Positions 6,374 to 9,513 of a stretch of DNA of 9,513 nt are shown piece after piece. The position numbers and the translations under genes are program-made. How positions within the stretch are numbered: the stretch's first letter is position 1; each line of letters opens with the position of its first letter. Under the pieces are notes generated by a model that saw only the letters and a list, made by a program, of their open reading frames with translations, did no database searches and was not told where the DNA came from. This DNA is from an uncultured Agathobaculum sp. (GTDB lineage Bacteria > Bacillota > Clostridia > Oscillospirales > Butyricicoccaceae), in the NCBI GenBank assembly GCA_944376955.1, contig CALWEB010000034.1, positions 1-9,513 on the forward strand. Reading direction: 5' to 3'.

Positions 6374-6811
6374 ATGCGAAAATCCATGGCGCTCGGATTT
6401 GCCATTTGCAGCACGCTGCTGCTGATTTTATTGTTCCTCGCCGGGCGTATGTTGTATATTAAATTCTACCACCAGTCCTATGCAGACATCACAGATAAAA
6501 CCACACAGACTGCGGTCACGCTGACCGAAAACCAGACCGAACTACAAACCGTCACCGACCCGGATCAGCTTGCCGGCATCACCGGGCTGCTGTCCAGCTA
6601 CACTTACACCCAGTACCCGCACCTGTTTAAGCCGGATGCGGAAAAGCTGATGGGCAACCTGCTGACTGTGACCTTCGAAAACGGCAACTCGATCGGTGTC
6701 AATGCGGACGGTTATGTGTTTGTAAACGGCGAGCTGCGCGATATTGAAGGCAGCCGCGGGCAGGAGTTTTACCACAAGCTATATCTCCTGTTCTATCCGA
6801 ACGCCGGCTGA
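6374..6811 (+). CDS. Membrane-anchored protein of unknown function
   Basis: A 145-residue protein. A positively charged N-terminus (MRK) and one hydrophobic helix (about 6-28) indicate a signal-anchor or signal peptide with the rest outside the cell. There is no convincing lipobox: the only cysteine, C12, lies inside the helix. The outer part looks beta-rich. A TVTLTENQTELQTVTDPDQL-like segment (48-67) and LLTVTFENGNSIGVNADGYV (97-116) recall small extracellular domains that occur in Firmicutes near, or fused to, BlaR-type receptors (DUF5301-like); that is a resemblance from memory, not a firm call. AGGAG (6361-6365) lies 8 nt before the start. It is divergent from the repressor operon and 40 bp upstream of the barstar-family gene. 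The close divergent placement suggests a link to the receptor, but no operator lies within its own promoter. Confidence 0.8.
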   Translation: MRKSMALGFAICSTLLLILLFLAGRMLYIKFYHQSYADITDKTTQTAVTLTENQTELQTVTDPDQLAGITGLLSSYTYTQYPHLFKPDAEKLMGNLLTVTFENGNSIGVNADGYVFVNGELRDIEGSRGQEFYHKLYLLFYPNAG

Positions 6812-6851
6812 CGCTGCTGGCTACATGTGCTTGTAAGGGGGATTTGAAACG

Positions 6852-7118
6852 ATGCGGGAAGTGCTTTTGGATGCAGAATTGTTTTACACGCGTGCGCAGG
6901 TGCATGATGCGCTGGCGCAGGCATTTGGCTTTTCCGCGGACTATGGCAGAACGCTGGACGCGTTGTATGACCTGCTATGCCTGTGTCCGTCCACGCGGCT
7001 GACACTGCGGCACGCCGAACTGCTGGTGGACACCTTGGGCAACTATGGCGAGCTATTGCTGCGTGTCATGGCGGGTGCGGCGTCGGAAAATCCGGAATTG
7101 ATGCTGAATTTCGAATAA
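6852..7118 (+). CDS. Barstar family protein (ribonuclease inhibitor fold)
   Basis: An 88-residue protein, matching the usual barstar length of about 90. Barstar binds and blocks the active site of barnase-type ribonucleases. The conserved blocks are visible: an N-terminal VLLDAE strand, a helix ending ALAQAFGFSADYG (20-32), the central TLDALYDLL (34-42) corresponding to the barstar NLDALWDCL loop and helix with both aspartates kept (D36, D40), and a C-terminal NYGELLLRVMAGAASENPEL. The tryptophan of barstar is Tyr39 here. A GGGGGA stretch (6837-6842) about 9 nt before the ATG serves as ribosome binding site. No barnase-like gene is present in the window, so it may be a solitary immunity protein or have another partner. 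It probably shares a transcript with the preceding membrane protein and ends at the terminator just downstream. Confidence 0.85.
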   Translation: MREVLLDAELFYTRAQVHDALAQAFGFSADYGRTLDALYDLLCLCPSTRLTLRHAELLVDTLGNYGELLLRVMAGAASENPELMLNFE

Positions 7119-7125
7119 AAACTGC

Positions 7126-7152
7126 AAAAGGGCGTGCGTTGCACGTCCTTTT
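7126..7152. terminator. Bidirectional intrinsic terminator between barstar-family gene and pth
   Basis: AAAAGGGCGTGC (7126-7137) pairs with GCACGTCCTTTT (7141-7152) over 12 positions including one G-T, around a GTT loop. The A-run on one side and T-run on the other allow termination on both strands. It lies 7 bp past the barstar-family stop and 6 bp past the pth stop, serving the two convergent genes. Confidence 0.88.
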
Positions 7153-7158
7153 ATGGTT

Positions 7159-7806
7159 TCAGATGCGTTTTCCGCTGAATTTCTGCGCTGCTGCGGGGCA
7201 GCCCTCCGCGATGATGCAGGCCGCCGCGTCCACCGCATCCGCGCAAGCCTTGTCAATGCCCTTCTGCTCGTCCGCTGTGAACTTGCTCAGCACCCACGCC
7301 GCAAGGTCGTATTCCGGATGCAGCTTTTTCCCCACGCCGATTTTGACGCGGGGAAACTCCTCGCTGCCCAGATGGTAGATGATGTTTTTCAGGCCGTTCT
7401 GCCCGCCCGCCGAGCCCTTCGGACGCACGCGCAGCGTACCCACATCAAGCGATACATCGTCCGACAGCACAATGATGCGCGCGGGCGGGATTTTATAAAA
7501 CGCGGCCGCGTCACGCACGGCCTCCCCGGACAGGTTCATAAAGGTCTGCGGTTTCATCAGCAACACGCGCGCGCCGCCAAGCGTTGCCTCGCCCACCAGC
7601 GCCTTAAACTTCATTTTGTCAATTTTACAGCCGCTTCGCGCGCAGTAGCTTTCCAGCGCGCGGAAACCCGCGTTATGGCGGGTGTTCTCATATTTGCTGC
7701 CCGGATTGCCCAGTCCAACGACCAGCCATTCAACCGGCTGCACCGGCTGGGCTGCGGCCGCCGCCTTCTGCTCGTCCAGCTTTTTGAAAATATCGAATAC
7801 TGACAT
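7159..7806 (-). CDS. pth: Peptidyl-tRNA hydrolase
   Basis: Releases tRNA from peptidyl-tRNA that has dropped off the ribosome; essential in most bacteria. Family motifs in the 215-residue protein: GLGNPG (31-36), NTRHNAGF (41-48) with the catalytic histidine H44, KPQTFMNLSG (85-94) with N91, the LSDDVSLD acidic stretch (114-121), and GSAGGQNGLKNI (131-142) with N137. Before the first strand (EWLVVGLG) lies an extension of about 26 residues (MSVFDIFKKL plus an Ala/Gln/Pro-rich linker) that E. coli Pth lacks. The start at 7806 is supported by GGAG (7814-7817) 7 nt upstream; the in-frame ATG at 7824 would place that site inside the gene. The FakA-like gene ends 53 nt upstream with a terminator in the gap, so pth depends on read-through or on a promoter inside the upstream gene that I cannot pinpoint. 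Confidence 0.96.
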   Translation of the reverse strand: MSVFDIFKKLDEQKAAAAAQPVQPVEWLVVGLGNPGSKYENTRHNAGFRALESYCARSGCKIDKMKFKALVGEATLGGARVLLMKPQTFMNLSGEAVRDAAAFYKIPPARIIVLSDDVSLDVGTLRVRPKGSAGGQNGLKNIIYHLGSEEFPRVKIGVGKKLHPEYDLAAWVLSKFTADEQKGIDKACADAVDAAACIIAEGCPAAAQKFSGKRI

Positions 7807-7822
7807 GATTTCACTCCAAAAC

Positions 7823-7851
7823 AAAGCGCCTCCCCCGCAGGGAGGCGCTTT
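7823..7851. terminator. Intrinsic terminator between the fakA-type gene and pth
   Basis: AAAGCGCCTCCC (7823-7834) and GGGAGGCGCTTT (7840-7851) form a perfect 12-bp stem with a 5-nt loop. On the minus strand it is followed by GTTTTGG, completing a TTTGTTTT tract. It begins 8 nt after the fakA-type stop and ends about 5 nt before the pth ribosome binding site. On the plus strand the T-tract is even longer, but no plus-strand gene ends here. Confidence 0.82.
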
Positions 7852-7859
7852 TTCTTTTT

Positions 7860-9506
7860 TTACTCGACGGAAAGGATATAATAGTAGACCGGTTGCCCAC
7901 CATCGATCACCGAGATTTCGAGTTCCTTGTTTTCCTTGCGCAGCAGCGCTTCCACCTCGGCAGCCTGCTCCGCAGAAACGCCTTCGCCGTAGATAACGGT
8001 CGCAAACGCGCTGTCATCGCGCACCAGCTCACGCACCAGCTTTTTGAGGACGGAAGTCTCGCGCCCGCTTGCGCACAGCTTGCCTTCGCTGAGAGACAGA
8101 TACTCGCCCTGTTTGATTTTCTTGCCGTCAAACTCGCTGTCCCGCGCGGCGTAGGTCACCTGACCGCTGCGCACATGGGCCGCGGCATCGCGCATGGCCT
8201 GCACCAGCAGGGTTTCGTCCTCCGTGTCCGGGTCAACCGCCAGCATCGCGGAGATGCCCTGCGGAATGGTCTTGGTCGGCACGACGACCACCTTTTTCTC
8301 CTCAGACAGGTGAACCGCCTGCTCTGCCGCCATGATGATGTTCTTGTTGTTGGGCAGGACAAACACGATCTCCGCCGGGACGGCGTCCACCGCGCGCACA
8401 ATATCATCGGTCGAGGGGTTCATGGTCTGGCCGCCCTGTACCACCACATCCACGCCCAGATCGGTAAACACATTCTTGAGGCCCTCGCCTGCGGCAACCG
8501 TCACGAAACCGAATTTCTTTTCCGCCGGGACGATCACGCGCTCGGCCGGTGCGTCCGCCGTGCCCTCAATCACCTTGGCGGTGTGCTGCTCACGCATGTT
8601 CTCAATCTTGACGGTCAGCAGCGGGCCAAATTTGAGGCCTTCCTCCAGCGCGCGGTTGGGCTGGTCGGTATGCACATGCACCTTGACGATGTCATCATCC
8701 TCGACCACCACCAAGCTGTCACCGATTTCGCCCAAAATCGACCGCAGACGGCCAACATTGCGCGCTTTATCCTTGCGCGCGGCAATAAACTCGGTGCAAT
8801 AGGTGAAGGTGATATCCTCATCTGCAATCGCGGCGAAATCCGCAGCCGCCTTGGTCGGTTCCGCTGCTTTGCGCTCCTTGTGGATGCCGCGCAGCGCGTC
8901 CAGCATCCCTTCCAGAATCGTCAGATAGCCGAAGCCGCCTGCGTCCACCACGCCCGCTTTTTCCAGCACAGGGTTCTGGTGTACAGTTTCCTCGAGTGCC
9001 TGCCGCCCGCAGGTCAGCACGGTTTCCAGCACCTGCTCAGCCGAAAGGGCGGGATCGGCCTGACAGGCCTCGACCGCCTGCTGCGCGGATACGCGCGACA
9101 CGGTTAGGATGGTGCCCTCTGCCGGTTTCATGACTGCCTTGTACGCGGCCTCCACGCCTTCGCGCAGCGCCAGTGCCAGTTCACGGCCACCGGCCTCGTC
9201 GGTTTCGCGCAGCCGTTTTGCCACGCCGCGGAACAGCAGCGATAAGATGACGCCCGAGTTGCCGCGCGCCCCGCGCAGCAGGGCAGACGCGGTGGTATCG
9301 ACAGCTTTGGCCAGCGTCGGCTCGGCCAGTTTTTCCATTTCAGCCATCGCGGAGGCCATGGTCATGGACATATTGGTGCCCGTATCGCCGTCCGGCACCG
9401 GGAAAACGTTCAGTTCGTTAACCTGCTCCTTTTTTTCGGCAATGGCCAGCGCGCCTTCGATCACCATGGACTGGAATAATGCGCCGCCTATTTTCTGATC
9501 TGCCAT
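7860..9506 (-). CDS. fakA: DAK2 domain-containing protein, fatty acid kinase FakA type (YloV family)
   Basis: The ATP-binding subunit that, with a DegV/FakB protein carrying the fatty acid, makes acyl-phosphate for phospholipid synthesis. The protein has 548 residues, the usual FakA length. The N-terminal DhaL/DAK2-like kinase domain (about 1-205) shows NVFPVPDGDTGTNM (33-46, with the Mg2+/ATP aspartates D39 and D41), RGARGNSGVILS (78-89) and GVVDAGG (185-191). The middle domain has TYCTEF (235-240) and VKVHVHTDQP (274-283); C237, H277 and H279 match the zinc-site residues described in staphylococcal FakA. The C-terminal part (about 330-548) is the YloV/DegV-like domain. The start is at 9506; any ribosome binding site is beyond the window edge. 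In other Firmicutes this gene usually follows an Asp23/YloU gene, which cannot be seen here. No fakB is in the window. Confidence 0.92.
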   Translation of the reverse strand: MADQKIGGALFQSMVIEGALAIAEKKEQVNELNVFPVPDGDTGTNMSMTMASAMAEMEKLAEPTLAKAVDTTASALLRGARGNSGVILSLLFRGVAKRLRETDEAGGRELALALREGVEAAYKAVMKPAEGTILTVSRVSAQQAVEACQADPALSAEQVLETVLTCGRQALEETVHQNPVLEKAGVVDAGGFGYLTILEGMLDALRGIHKERKAAEPTKAAADFAAIADEDITFTYCTEFIAARKDKARNVGRLRSILGEIGDSLVVVEDDDIVKVHVHTDQPNRALEEGLKFGPLLTVKIENMREQHTAKVIEGTADAPAERVIVPAEKKFGFVTVAAGEGLKNVFTDLGVDVVVQGGQTMNPSTDDIVRAVDAVPAEIVFVLPNNKNIIMAAEQAVHLSEEKKVVVVPTKTIPQGISAMLAVDPDTEDETLLVQAMRDAAAHVRSGQVTYAARDSEFDGKKIKQGEYLSLSEGKLCASGRETSVLKKLVRELVRDDSAFATVIYGEGVSAEQAAEVEALLRKENKELEISVIDGGQPVYYYILSVE

Positions 9507-9513
9507 TTGCTTA

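Noticed and set aside
7877..7882. A perfect TATAAT on the plus strand
   Set aside because: It is formed by Tyr-Ile codons of the DAK2 protein C-terminus on the other strand; no -35 box stands at the right distance and no plus-strand gene follows.
7893..9107. A 404-codon open frame on the plus strand
   Set aside because: It is antisense to the DAK2 kinase gene, whose motifs are unmistakable. The translation is His/Arg/Leu-rich without recognisable domains.

Overview
The window looks like chromosomal DNA from a GC-rich, strictly anaerobic Firmicute of the Clostridia, perhaps an Oscillospirales gut bacterium. The reasons are strong AGGAGG-type ribosome binding sites, a sodium-pump decarboxylase beta subunit paired with a 42-residue OadG-like subunit, a BlaI/BlaR-type pair with a very long receptor, and a FakA-type DAK2 kinase next to peptidyl-tRNA hydrolase. 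The genus cannot be fixed from the sequence alone.

Layout from left to right. (1) A tRNA-Val(CAC) on the minus strand with its own promoter. (2) A minus-strand two-gene operon: a sodium-translocating decarboxylase beta subunit (OadB/GcdB/MmdB type), then a tiny OadG-related membrane subunit. It has its own promoter near 1724-1753 and a leader of about 310 nt that is unusually rich in hairpins and resembles a metal-ion riboswitch. (3) A minus-strand blaI-blaR type operon: a winged-helix repressor and a 1336-residue M56 metallopeptidase-receptor with about 990 extracellular residues containing a threefold divergent repeat and no recognisable penicillin-binding domain. Its promoter carries two similar palindromic operators. 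(4) Divergent from it on the plus strand, a membrane-anchored protein of unknown function and a barstar-family protein, closed by a bidirectional terminator. (5) Minus-strand pth, then minus-strand fakA (DAK2 domain) running to the right edge, separated by a strong hairpin terminator.

How the parts fit. The repressor/receptor pair is a self-contained signal-transduction unit: the receptor's metalloprotease is expected to relieve repression by the BlaI-like protein at the shared operators. The usual Asn-Phe cleavage site is not present in the repressor, and the sensor does not look like a beta-lactam sensor, so the signal and target genes are unknown. The OadB/mini-OadG pair has no carboxyltransferase or biotin carrier beside it and must work with subunits encoded elsewhere, or in another way. 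pth and fakA are housekeeping genes.

The most unusual item is the structured leader in front of the OadB gene (about 1408-1717).
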